The translations under genes and the position numbers were made by a program. From Abelmoschus esculentus (lineage: Eukaryota; Streptophyta; Magnoliopsida; Malvales; Malvaceae), in contig JAUCBN010000017.1 of assembly GCA_035048815.1 (NCBI GenBank), positions 368,936 through 432,935 on the forward strand: DNA of 64,000 bases, in the 5' to 3' direction. Position 1 is the first letter of the stretch. Every line of letters begins with the position of its first letter. Positions 23,344-33,541 of this stretch are shown here, one piece after another. The notes under the pieces were generated by a model that did no database searches, was not told where the DNA came from, and saw nothing but the letters and a program-made list of their open reading frames with translations.

Positions 23344-23992
23344 AGGTACCTGAGTACCTGAGTTTTATCGAGTGCCAAGATTTAAATAGACTAGGATACG
23401 GGTCGAAAATTTAATATCAGAAAGAATCAGGAACTCAAAAATCAGGTACACGATAATAAACAACACTAATGTTTGATCAGTGTCTCATTAACGTTTAACG
23501 ACAATAAACGATTAGGTGACTAAAAATTTATACTAATTGAAACAGCGTATTAATCCAATATTTTTGTCAACCACAATGCATAACTGAAGGCATTATTTAC
23601 TTTCAATTCTATGCTTTTCTTGTGGAGTAGACAATTTAACATTTACCAACTATAACGTGTTAATCTAATATTTTTAAAAACACTAAAAATAAGTGATAGA
23701 AAAATAATATAATTCAATTAAATTATGTAAGTTTTATGTTAATTTTTTATATATATTTAAATTAATAAATTACATAAACTATTACATAACGATAAATATT
23801 TTATTTTCCATATATGTTTAAAAATCAAATTTAATTTTTCTAGCAAAGGAAAAAGAAACATTTAACTCCTTCCCTAGTAAAAGTCGAGGAAATATTCTAT
23901 TTTTTTTTTAATTTTTCGTTAAATAAATAATTAAAAGATTTTACCTATTTAAAATTAATACTTACCATATCCAATTCTTCTTCCTTTGTTAT
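23344..23992 (+). repeat. duplicated block Y, copy 3
   Basis: Close copy of 14416-15014 that follows block X copy 2 without a spacer. It serves as a second empty site for the insertion at 15899-16544. Confidence 0.8.
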
Positions 23993-24104
23993 AAGGATTT
24001 TAGAAAAATTTAAACAATCTCTATATACACACACGTCTGGAAGCAATGAATTTCCATTCAATTTGAAGTTCGAGCTTTCAATTTTGTGTTCAACATTTTA
24101 AAGA

Positions 24105-24548
24105 ATGTCAGGAAAGCGTTCCATTCCTCTTGCTTCTCAAGACTCTGAAGAGGATACTTCCTCTGATTCTTTAAACATTCCGAATACACCCAAGGCAAAA
24201 AGGAAACATGATTAGTGTCGGAGTTGAAGATGTGAAAAAATCATTGTTTCAACGTGTCTTTAGCGAAGAGGATGAAATTGTTTTATTGGAAGGCTTATTT
24301 TGTTTTATGAAAGACGATAAAGGTGATGTTGGTGGTCATGTTAACATGGTTGGATTCCATCAATTCATCAAGGGATCTTTTTCTATTAAAATTGCCAAAC
24401 ATCAACTGTCTGACAAGATAAAGAGACTTTAAAAACGATTTCATAAAAATCAAGGTCGCGCCATTAAATCTGGCTCACATGAGAGTCGAATTTTTGATCT
24501 ATCCAACAAGATATGGGGAGACACGGAATTGGAAAAGAAAAAATCTGG
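24105..24548 (+). pseudogene. GeBP-like (DUF573) transcription factor fragment, broken
   Basis: Plant GLABROUS1-enhancer-binding-protein family. ATG at 24105 opens 36 codons with an acidic/serine segment, then TAG at 24213. After a frameshift the conserved DNA-binding region follows (24208-24432): FQRVFSEEDEIVLLEGL, VGFHQFIKGS, HQLSDKIKRL. An in-frame TAA at 24430 is followed without frame change by KRFHKNQGRAI and the family motif FDLSNKIWG. Homology stops at about 24548, where an unrelated 38-bp block begins that also occurs at 36140-36177. The family normally continues with a C-terminal leucine-zipper region, absent here. Intronless layout fits the family. Not functional. Confidence 0.72.
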
Positions 24549-24765
24549 CTCCCTATTTCTCTTTGTGTTTGGATGGCAATAGATATACAATTTCGGTTAA
24601 CTCGGTTAATTAACCGATTTCGAACTGAATTAATCAATAACCGAATTATAAAAAAATTAACCTTTAACCGAATATACCAAAAATTAACCGACCGAATTAA
24701 CCGAAATAATTTTGATGCGGTCGGTTAACCGAATTAACCGAACTGGATGCACACCCCTAAGCTTA
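24549..24765. repeat. repeat junction and ACCGAATTAACCG-rich segment
   Basis: 24549-24586 matches 36140-36177 at 37 of 38 bases. It is followed by a segment of alternating CGGTTAA and TTAACCGAA words that can fold on itself and ends GCACACCCCTAA. This resembles one end of a palindromic MITE type common in dicots; the other end was not found. Confidence 0.45.
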
Positions 24766-24888
24766 GGTGATTTTTTCTGGTTTATTGTTTGTTTCCTTTT
24801 GAATTGAACTTATATCTGAGCATGAACTGCAATATATGTCATGTGTACTATGTCTCAATGTTGTGAATCTTCTTAACGCTCAAGAATA

Positions 24889-25081
24889 TGATGTAAAATT
24901 ATAGTTAAAAGGAAGAAGAAGAAATACAGAAGAATAAGAATATTAGAGAGAAAACGTTGTTTCATAACCATTTGACATAATCCCCTTATCTTACAGTAAT
25001 TCTTAAATTATATATGAACATAATTAGAACTGTTTGAAACCACCATCCATATAGTTATAACTTAAAAAATTACCCATAACA
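24889..25081 (-). repeat. candidate 193-bp LTR fragment
   Basis: Runs TGATGT...CATAACA on plus, and on minus TGTTATGGG...TACATCA. On the minus strand it is directly preceded by the purine tract AGAGGAGGGTA, as a 3' LTR would be. No partner LTR and no target duplication were found. Confidence 0.42.
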
Positions 25082-25129
25082 TTACCCTCCTCTAATGAAA
25101 TAATATTGTCCTCAAGATTCGACAATTGA

Positions 25130-25414
25130 TCATCTAAATCTGATGTGGTTGTATGCATCAATATGGGAAGATGTGTGGTTCCTATCATACAACTTTATTA
25201 CTTTTTTCATCACCAAAAGTCGAAATAGGGTAGGATCATTCAGCTTGACTATTTTGCTCTTGTCGAACTCTTTCTTCGACCCATCAAGGAATACAAATTT
25301 ACTTGGAAAGTATGTCGGCAGTGCTCCATAATCAGTCACACAAACAAATTTCATGACTTTAGTGAATTCTCGTTGCCTTTGAGGTATGACCATTGTCTTG
25401 TGTTGAGAGAGCAT
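25130..25414 (-). other. unrecognised 94-codon open stretch next to candidate LTR
   Basis: Minus-strand open stretch with segments such as KFVCVTDYGALPTYF and KFVFLDGSKKEFDKSK. No domain recognised. Its position just inside the purine tract of 24889-25081 suggests it belongs to the 3' internal part of a decayed LTR element, comparable in layout to the element at 56104-58733. It may equally be chance. Confidence 0.25.
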
Positions 25415-26014
25415 CTGATTTGTAAAACTTGTTCCTCATGTTTCACATAATCGAACAATTTATGGTCAACTTTGTTCCTCATATATACCAATTTAAAATT
25501 AAAACTATTATTCTAATTAAAACAAGAATATACCAATTTAAAATTAAAGTATATCATATATATTTTTATAAAATAATACATAATTATTTATTTGATTTAG
25601 TTTTTATTTAATTTATTTGAATTAATTAGGATTTAGAAGTACTATTCCAATTAAACTGAAAATATACCATTTAAAGAAAAAGTACACCATATATACGGTT
25701 GGAGTCAAAAAGTTGAAATTTATTTTTATATTTAATATCTATGTATATTCCAATTAATTAGGATTTATGATATTAACTAAATAATAAAGTAAAGCATCCA
25801 CTACCTAATTAAATGTGTACCAATTAAAATATGCTTCTTTGTAATTAAGTAAAGAATCCAATAGTCTTGTTGCCCTAGTTGCCGCCCACTCTTGCTGCGT
25901 TCCAACTCCCTTCTCGGTACCAGATTTTAAAGTCATATTCTAATACATAAATATACGGCAAACTTCACAACTTATCCTCCTTAATTTGTACTACAAGGTA
26001 CAAGCTTGATAGGC
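25415..26014. other. AT-rich sequence upstream of the glycosylase gene
   Basis: No gene. It would contain the promoter of the gene starting at 26015; I see no unambiguous TATA box among the many AT-rich words. Confidence 0.4.
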
Positions 26015-28141
26015 ATGGAATTGAAACTAGCACTAGGAGAGTGTTCAAGCAGCTTCGACATGGAGAAAGCAGTGTGCAATCACGGTTTGTTCATGATGTC
26101 TCCAAACGTTTGGATCCCTTCCACGAAGTCCCTTTGTCGTCCTCTTCGACTGGCCAACTCTTGTCGCTCCGTTTCCGTCACCATCTCGCACCCTCCTGGC
26201 CACCCTTACCTTGTTATACAAGTTCAAGACTCTCTCTCCTCCGCTGATCAGGCTGCTATATTGGTGTAAATTCGAATCTATTTTTATACTATATTTATAC
26301 CTATAATTTTTAACGTATATATGTGTGTAGGAACAAGTTGGAAGAATACTTAGAATATCAAGCAAGGATGAGAGATACGTAAGGGAGTTCCAAACAATGC
26401 ATTCATCGGCAAAAGAGAAAGGTTTCGGTCGAATATTCCGGTCCCCTTCCTTTTTTGAAGATGCTGTCAAGTCTCTTCTTCTCTGCAACTGCGGGTATAT
26501 TCTTTATTTAAGATTTTATTATGTTATTCTTATTCACAATACATCCATTATAAAAGTTGTGAAATCTATAAGGAAGTATGTGATGTTTTTTTGAATCGTA
26601 TATCCTTTTATTATCCTTTTATTGGTGTCTTTATATTAATTTAGTGAGTTTAGGGTTTAGTATTTAAAGTTAGGGATTGTGGTTATAGTTTAGGGAATTA
26701 AGTGTAGAGTGCATTTTTAAGGTGCAGGGTTTAGGGTTTATGATACAAAAATTAGGGTGAGAGTTTAGAGTTTAATTTTAAAAAAATAAGATGGAATTCA
26801 CAAGAAGACGTGATTAAGCGACAAGAGATTTTTATTCTAGGATTTTAATAATCGTTTGAACTCATGATTCATATAAAATGTTCAATATGTTTATATAATC
26901 AACAACATATAAAATTAAATAAATCCCTTACCTTTATGAGTTAGGGTTAAAAAATTTAGGTTTAGATGTTGTGGTGTAATTTTTGGTTATAGAATTTATG
27001 GGTTGTGTTTAGAGTTTAGGTGTAATATAATTAAGGGTTTAGATTTTAACATATAAACCCTAATTTCTAACATCAAACTCTTTGTTCTAGCCATAACTCA
27101 TCAATCCTAAAACTTAAGATTAAGGAACTAAAAAATTATTTTCATTTTTCACCACTTTTGTATGAAATAATTACCCATATTTATATACTTAATTTGTGTA
27201 TTAATTATAACATGTTATTTTTCATTCTTCAAAATTATTGAAGCTGAAAGAGGACATTGGACATGGCCAAGGCTCTCTGTGAATTCCAACCAGAAATAGC
27301 TTTATATAATGATAATGCTCGTTTAAAACGAAAACGATCAAAGCGAAAATTCAGCTCCTCAAACTCATTGGAGTTTATACAAAATTTTCCGAGTTGGAAA
27401 GAGTTGGTATCTTGGCTTTGGGTTACAGACACATATCTAGAAAAACGGTGCAATCTTGGTTATAGAGCTGCCTCTATTCTTCACCTTGCTACAATGTTTG
27501 CTCAAGGCAAACTTGACGAACATGAGATGACCAAGATCGAACAATCATCTAACCCAATGATCTCGGAAACTTTATATCAAAAGTTGCTGGAAATAAAGGG
27601 ATTTGGACCATTTATTTGTTCCAATATAATGATGTGTGTTGGGTTTTATCAGAGGATTCCATCAGATACTGAAACTATCAGACACTTGAAACAGGTTCTA
27701 TTTTTTGTTTATTTTCGTTAATTAATTCTATTTTGATTTACCGCAAATGATTTTGATTTAGTTTTTGGTATATCAGGTATATGGCAAGGAAAACTGCTCT
27801 AAGAACACAATTTCAAAAGACATTATAGAAATTTACGACAAATATAATCCATATCAATGTTTAGTCTACTGGTGAGAAAAATTATCTCTGCTTATAAGTG
27901 ATATTTTTTATATTTTCAATTAATGATAATTTATTTGAATAATTGCAGGATGGAACTAATTGAACAATATGAAAGCAAATCTGGAAAACTTAGTAAGCTA
28001 GATTCTTCCGGATATCATCTTGTTACTGGCTCCCTCTTTAGGGATAAGGGAGTAAATAGAATTGATAGTGAAGAATATAGAGAATTTTATTTTACAATCA
28101 CTAAATTATTAAAATGGTTGTTTTTATTTCTGAATTTTTAA
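26015..28141 (+). CDS. HhH-GPD DNA glycosylase superfamily protein, five exons
   Basis: Base-excision repair glycosylase of the plant HhH-GPD family, expected to act on nuclear or organellar DNA. Model: 26015-26263, 26331-26494, 27253-27694, 27777-27871, 27949-28141; all introns GT-AG, 380 residues. The N-terminus FDMEKAVCNHGLFMMSPN, RIFRSPSFFEDAVKSLLLC, the helix-hairpin-helix around IKGFGPFICSN (about residues 252-262) and the aspartate in PSDTETIRHL (about 276) are family marks. GFGPF has Phe where OGG1-type enzymes carry the Schiff-base lysine, so a monofunctional enzyme is inferred. The expected acceptor at 27243 would read TGA at 27245 where relatives have Trp; the acceptor at 27252 avoids it in frame. 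The last exon has an unusual hydrophobic tail. Either a slightly shortened working gene or an early pseudogene. Confidence 0.75.
26593..26837. mobile_element. MITE of the 240-bp Mutator-type family, in intron 2 of the glycosylase gene
   Basis: 245 bp with ends GAATCGTATATCC and (reverse complement) GAATAAAAATCTC, similar to the copies at 54444-54681 and 59022-59265. The shared core contains TTTAGGGTTTAG-like words. The target duplication is degenerate here. Confidence 0.55.
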
Positions 28142-28326
28142 AATTATTATTAAGTTTATAAAATTATTTTACAATATCATTGGATGTTACAAACAATATT
28201 ATTATTTGTATATGGTTTAGTCGTAAATTGGGTCGCAAAATACTAGTAAAAAAAATCAAAACACTTTTAAATTTTTATAATCAATTAAACACATCATGCA
28301 TGCATTCATATATTAAATCAAACATT

Positions 28327-29290
28327 TGTTTATTCAAGCTTGTTTTTCTCTTATAAATTTATTTAATATCAGTTATTTACTAAAACCTTTTGAGGATCCT
28401 TTTTTAATCTTTTGCCAAGTTTAAGGGGTTATTTTACAACTATTCAAAAGATAAAAAATCAAAATAAAATTAATGAATTCTCTTGAACATACAATTATGA
28501 AACCCGATTAGTCTTTTTTACACCCTTTAAAATTTAATCACGCTTCTTTTATGCAAAATATAATGTGTATTGAATTTTCTAAAGTTAAGGGACTAATAAA
28601 TAATGTCGAATAAGTTAAAAACTTTAACATATAAACTCTTACTAGAAAGTTGTGTAAACATGCAATTTTCAAATCAAACAAGACTTATTCATAAAACATT
28701 CAAAGCTAACAATCATATCTCATATATTTGTTCGCTTTTATCGATTTAGCACTACACATACATCAATATTTACTCTTTAGGCTAACGATATCGTTTGTTA
28801 ATCAATCATTTTTCTTACAAACAAACTACTCTGAATCATGCACGATGTTGTGTTGAGATTAAGTTAGGTGAGAATTTGTTAATCAATCATCTAATTGTAT
28901 CAACAAACAAACCACATAGCGTTTTGATGTCAAGTGACATCGGACTTCACACGATTTTATGTTTTGATGTACAAATGATATAAGATGATACATTTATGAT
29001 TGCTATATTTTTAAGTAGGGTGAGTATTCGATCAAATCGAGTCAAAAAATTTCGCGTTATTTGAGTTTATGAATCACATTTTATCATTCAAACTTTATTT
29101 GAAATTTTTTTGATTATATTCGAGTTTAAGAAATTCGAGTCAAGTCGAATTTTCAAGTTCTTATAAAAATTTAGTTTTAATTATTTATCATGTTATAGTA
29201 TAATTTAATTCCAAACGACTTTCTCTAATCATACAAGATATATATCTATATATCTCTTCATATGTGACAATTTTTCTTCATATTTTCATA
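28327..29290. repeat. tandem duplication, copy 1 (964 bp)
   Basis: Begins TGTTTATTCAAGC and ends ATATTTTCATA. It is repeated directly behind itself as copy 2, which is interrupted by a solo LTR. Its middle lacks about 205 bp present in copy 2 (about 34831-35034). Contains the CGAGTC-type motif cluster near 29020-29160. No gene. Confidence 0.82.
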
Positions 29291-30089
29291 TGTTTATTCA
29301 AGCTTGTTTTTCTCTTATAAATTTATTTAGTATCAGTTATTTACTAAAACTTTTTGAGGACCCTTTTTGAATCTTTTGCCAAGTTTAAGGGGTTATTTTA
29401 CAACTATTCAAAAGGTGAAGAATCAAAATAAAATTAATGAATTCTCTTGAACATACAATTATGAAACCCGATAAGTCTTTTTTACACCCTTTAAAATTTA
29501 ATCACACTTCTTTTATGCAAAATATAACGTGTATTGAATTTTCTAAAATTAAGGGATTAATAAATAATGTCTAATAAGTTAATGTAATCACTAATTTTAT
29601 CCGGGGTTCAAACCTGAGTTTTAAATTTTTTGTTCAAATTTGATTAACGGGCTTGTAATTATTAAACAAAAAACACAAAAATATTAATATATTAATATGC
29701 TTCGAAAAAGGAAAAAATAAAAAAGTAAAAAAATATTGTAAAAAATATTATTATTATACCTTTAAATTTTGCTATTTTAATTATAAATTTAAAAAAAATC
29801 AAAAAACTTTATGTAATATTGTTTTAATTGTTTTTGTAGATGCTTCTGTTTTGTTACATTTTTTTATTATTTAAATAATGATTTTACTTATTATTGTTGT
29901 TATTAATTTAAACTAAAACCCAAAAATATTATAACATATTACTTTGTTTTTATACTTGCTTTTGTTTATTAATTTTATTATTAAAATATTATTATACTTT
30001 TTCTTTTATTATTATTATTTTATCTTTTTTTCATATTATTATTTGTTACCTATTTTGTTATTATTATTTTTATTTTTGGTTCCTTACTT

Positions 30090-30112
30090 AATATATATAT
30101 ATATATATATTA
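30090..30112. repeat. (AT)n microsatellite
   Basis: Ten or more AT units inside the solo LTR. Confidence 0.85.
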
Positions 30113-30394
30113 TTTTCATTATTACATTATTATAGTTATTAAATCATGTCCATAAATAAATTAAAACCCAAAACAAATTAAATAAATAATAGCCCATACT
30201 TTTATTTATCACAGTCCATATACAAATTAAATACAAGCACACTTTTTAATTACAACAGACCCAATATATTAATTTGAGCCCAAAACCAGAATAGCCCATG
30301 TGATAATTGAACCAAAGAAACCCTAACATCAACCCTCCTTTTCCCCTGCGTAGCTAAAAAGGGATCGTTAGATCTTGCATCAGATCTAACGGTC

Positions 30395-30570
30395 ACAGAT
30401 GAAGGAGGAGAGCCTTCTGGAAGTCCACGCACCGCACGCGCCGACCCTTCGACTGCACCACGCGCGCGTGCGTGGCACGCGATGGCTCCTCGACTTCCCA
30501 GAGCCTGTTCGACTACTCGCGCCAGTCGTCGCTGATTGCTCCTCCGGTGATGGTTCTCTCGTTCTCCGGC
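30395..30570. other. GC-rich, CpG-rich patch inside the solo LTR
   Basis: About 175 bp with words such as GCACGCGCCGACC and CACGCGCGCGTGCG in otherwise AT-rich DNA. Possibly the transcription-start or leader part of the LTR. Overlapping open frames on both strands come from the base composition. Confidence 0.5.
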
Positions 30571-32746
30571 TGATTCGTACGAGTGCAAAACAACAAAAAA
30601 CATTGTCATATTGAATATAGATTTTCAGAAGCAAAACGCCCAAATCAAAAGAGAAATCAGAGGCCAACAACTCGACAAATATATCAGAGGCATCAACCAA
30701 ATATCAAAGAAAAAAGGACGATTCTAGTAGAACAACCAATAGCATAATAGGATTTTTTTTCTCTCTTTGAATCCCCTATAATTTTCGATTATATAATCCG
30801 AACTCAAACATATTTGTAAGGGTTCACGTCCCACACATTTCATCAATTGAAAAAAGTAGCATTTTCAGAGGTAAAAGGAACCTTTTTGTTTTTCCTTTCA
30901 TATACGAACAAAAAAAATAGTAGCAAAAGGTCTCGGGTTTTACCTTCAAAGGGTGGTCGCCAGTCCGCTTTTCATTCTTCCTCTCCGATCGCCAACAATG
31001 AACACATGAGGCCTTGAGCCTTCGGTGGTGAGCCCGTGGAGAAGGAAGGCCCTTTTTTTTCTTTCTTCTCCTTTTTCTTCGTTTCGAACCGGGGAGGGAT
31101 TTCAGATCCTTTTAGTTTCAGTCTTTGGTTTCGAAAAGAAAGGGGAAGTGATTTTGATCCTGGTTTTGTGAAGTAAAGGTTTTAACCGAGTTTGGGATTT
31201 CAAAAGGCTTTTAAAGGAAGAGTTTTCGAATAGTTTTTGGTGGCCGGAACCTGGGTTTCACGGTGGTCTACGGCGGGTGGATTCTAGAAAGATGAAGAAC
31301 ATTCAAGTTGTTCCTCATCTTCTGGGTATTTTTAAAGAACAAATGAGAGAATTTGTTTTTTTTCTCTTGGGTTTTGGAGTGGTTAAAATGATTTTAAAAC
31401 AAAAAAATTGTCTTTTATACTCATGGACCAAAGTGAAAAAGGGATATTTGACTCATTAAATCCCTCCGTCCCAAAGTTTTCTTCCTCTTGGTCCTTCAAA
31501 CTTTCCAAAGTCTTTTAATTTCGTCATTTTTCATTATTAAACCAATTTTAAGAAAAAGGATTATTGCACACAGGCCCTTCCGTGTTTTATAACACCTTTT
31601 CAAACTCTTCCCTTTGGTTAAATCACCATTTCAGTCCCTCGTTCTTTGTCTCGAATTAAGATTTGGCCACTGTTCTAATATAATTTGTTCTTTTCTTTTG
31701 TTTTTTTTTGACCCAATTAGTTTTGTTTTTATTATTTTTATCATTTACAGTAACATTTACTTTATTTCCTTTTCATATTGTCCTAATCTTAGCTTTATAT
31801 TTATTTATGTTATTTATGTTGTTGCATTTGTAGTTATTTGTCTCATGCTTTTTTGCTTGTTTATATTGTATTAGGCCTTTTATTTATGTATGTTTATTTT
31901 ACTTGTATGTATTTATTTTAGTTTATGTTACTTTTTTATTTTGTTCATTCATTCTTTTACGTCACTACGTTTATATGCATGATTATTTATTTTATTTTTG
32001 TCGTATTGATTTATTCATGCATTTCATTTATTCGTAACTATGCATTTTAGAATTAGCATTGTGCATATTTATTTTGTCATAGTTTTTTATGCATGTAGAC
32101 TTATTTGTTTCATATGTTTATTTTTGTTTTTATTTTACACATGTATATACTTTGCACATATTTTTATTATGTTATGTATTTTGCTTATGCCTCCATGTAT
32201 TTATTTGTATGTTTTTACCATGCACATTTCTTATTCTTGTAAATATCGTTTATTGTAACTTTTTCCTTTTGCCTTTTATGTTGTACATATCTATTTTATC
32301 ATGTATTTAATTCATTATGTCATCACTACACCAAAACTAGTCTATAGCGACATTATTTGTGGCGTTTATAAAAAAAACGCTGTTAATTTTTTTGCATATT
32401 GTGACATTTATAAGAAAATGTCACAAAATAATAATTATTGCGACGTTTTTTGAACAAACGCCGCTAATAAATAATATATAACGCCGTTTATAATAAAACT
32501 TCATAATTAATCTTCTTTTAGAGGCATTTATGATAATAAACGCCACAATAAATATATTCTCTAAGGGCGTTTGCGTTAAAAACGCCACACTAAGATTTTT
32601 CTTTCTTTATTTATTAAAACAAACATTTTAATTTATTTTATTACTATTTGTCGTTTGCATTTTACACCGCTCATTACCCAAATTAAAGTTTCAAACCCTA
32701 ACTTATCTCATTCTCTCACCGATACTCCCTCGTTCTCCCCCGATCA

Positions 32747-33147
32747 TAGTTATCTAAGGCGGCTAAGAAACGCGAAGAAGAAACTGACAGAAGTTGTCGC
32801 TCGTCTGGTTGAGTCTCGTCGTCAAGCTTAGATTGAAGAGAAGGATATCGATAAATCATTGAAGAACCATGAATCTGAGTCGAAGACATTTTGCAGTGAA
32901 GGCCATGAATGTAGATCCAATCTCTTGGAAATACCTTTGGTAACTCAGTATGAGAGGAACTTTTACAGTCAAGAAGTGCTCTCCGCGTCGATCTTGTTTT
33001 ACTTTTGCGACGACGGAGGAACAATGGTCACGAAGCTTTGGTGTATCGCAAAAAACAACGCGGAGGATAGGACACTGTATGAAACAATTAACTGGGCATG
33101 CGGTCAAGGGAGAGTTACTGCGGCGCTAAATGGAAAATTCTTGTAAT
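32747..33147 (+). pseudogene. captured fragments: coiled-coil-like segment and X8 domain
   Basis: Plus strand, one frame. From about 32756: LRNAKKKLTEVVARLVESRR, a helix-forming basic segment of unknown origin, ending in a TAG (a CAG change would restore Gln). From about 33021: KLWCIAKNNAEDRTL and ETINWACGQG, the first half of an X8 domain, the callose/β-1,3-glucan-binding module of plasmodesmal callose-binding proteins and glucan endo-glucosidases. The second half with the remaining cysteines is missing. The segment between the two is not recognised. No start, signal peptide or complete domain, so a working product is unlikely. Confidence 0.68.
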
Positions 33148-33276
33148 ATTGATGTTATATGGTATCTGTTAAACTTTTTTCTTGTACAAAGATACTTAAA
33201 ATATTAATTCTATGGATATAGTTTAATGTTTAGTTTTAAATTGTGGAATTCTTTTCATTGTATTTTTTTCTTGTAG

Positions 33277-33541
33277 TTCCAATTTGAAGATGCAATAGAT
33301 AAGGAAGACTTTGAAAAAGCTGCAAAGTTAAAGTTATCCATTGCAGAGATTTCTTCAAAGGACAGTGTAACTAAAACCATGTCTCAGTTGAAGGTTAGAG
33401 CTTTTTTTAAACCTTTAAAATGAACACCCTGATATTATGTTTTGGCTTTTACTGTAATCTGTTGTTTATCTGCAGAATGCCATAGATGAAGAGTGGTACC
33501 ACGATGCTTCGCGGTTGTCTAGGCTTACAGGAAGTGGACTG
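33277..33541 (+). pseudogene. captured two-exon UVR-motif (EXECUTER-like) gene fragment
   Basis: Exon 33277-33393 is preceded by a T-rich acceptor (TTTTTTTCTTGTAG) and followed by the donor GTTAGAG. The next exon starts at 33476 after CTGCAG. They encode FQFEDAIDKEDFEKAAKLK and MSQLK, then NAIDEEWYHDASRLSRL with GSGL. This is a UVR (UvrB/C-like) repeat pair as in the plastid EXECUTER-type proteins. Reading frame and intron phase are preserved across the intron (phase 0), so the capture was from genomic DNA, not from mRNA. It breaks off near 33541 at the subterminal repeats. The family assignment to EXECUTER-like proteins is from memory and should be tested. Confidence 0.62.

Noticed and set aside
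26640..27060. TTTAGGG-like words as interstitial telomere repeat
   Set aside because: The words are irregular and interrupted. At 26593-26837 they belong to a MITE family also seen at 54444 and 59022; the rest to 27060 are scattered variants.
30250..30700. 119- and 104-codon minus-strand stretches in the GC-rich patch
   Set aside because: Overlapping open frames on both strands caused by GC-rich composition; no domain, inside an LTR.
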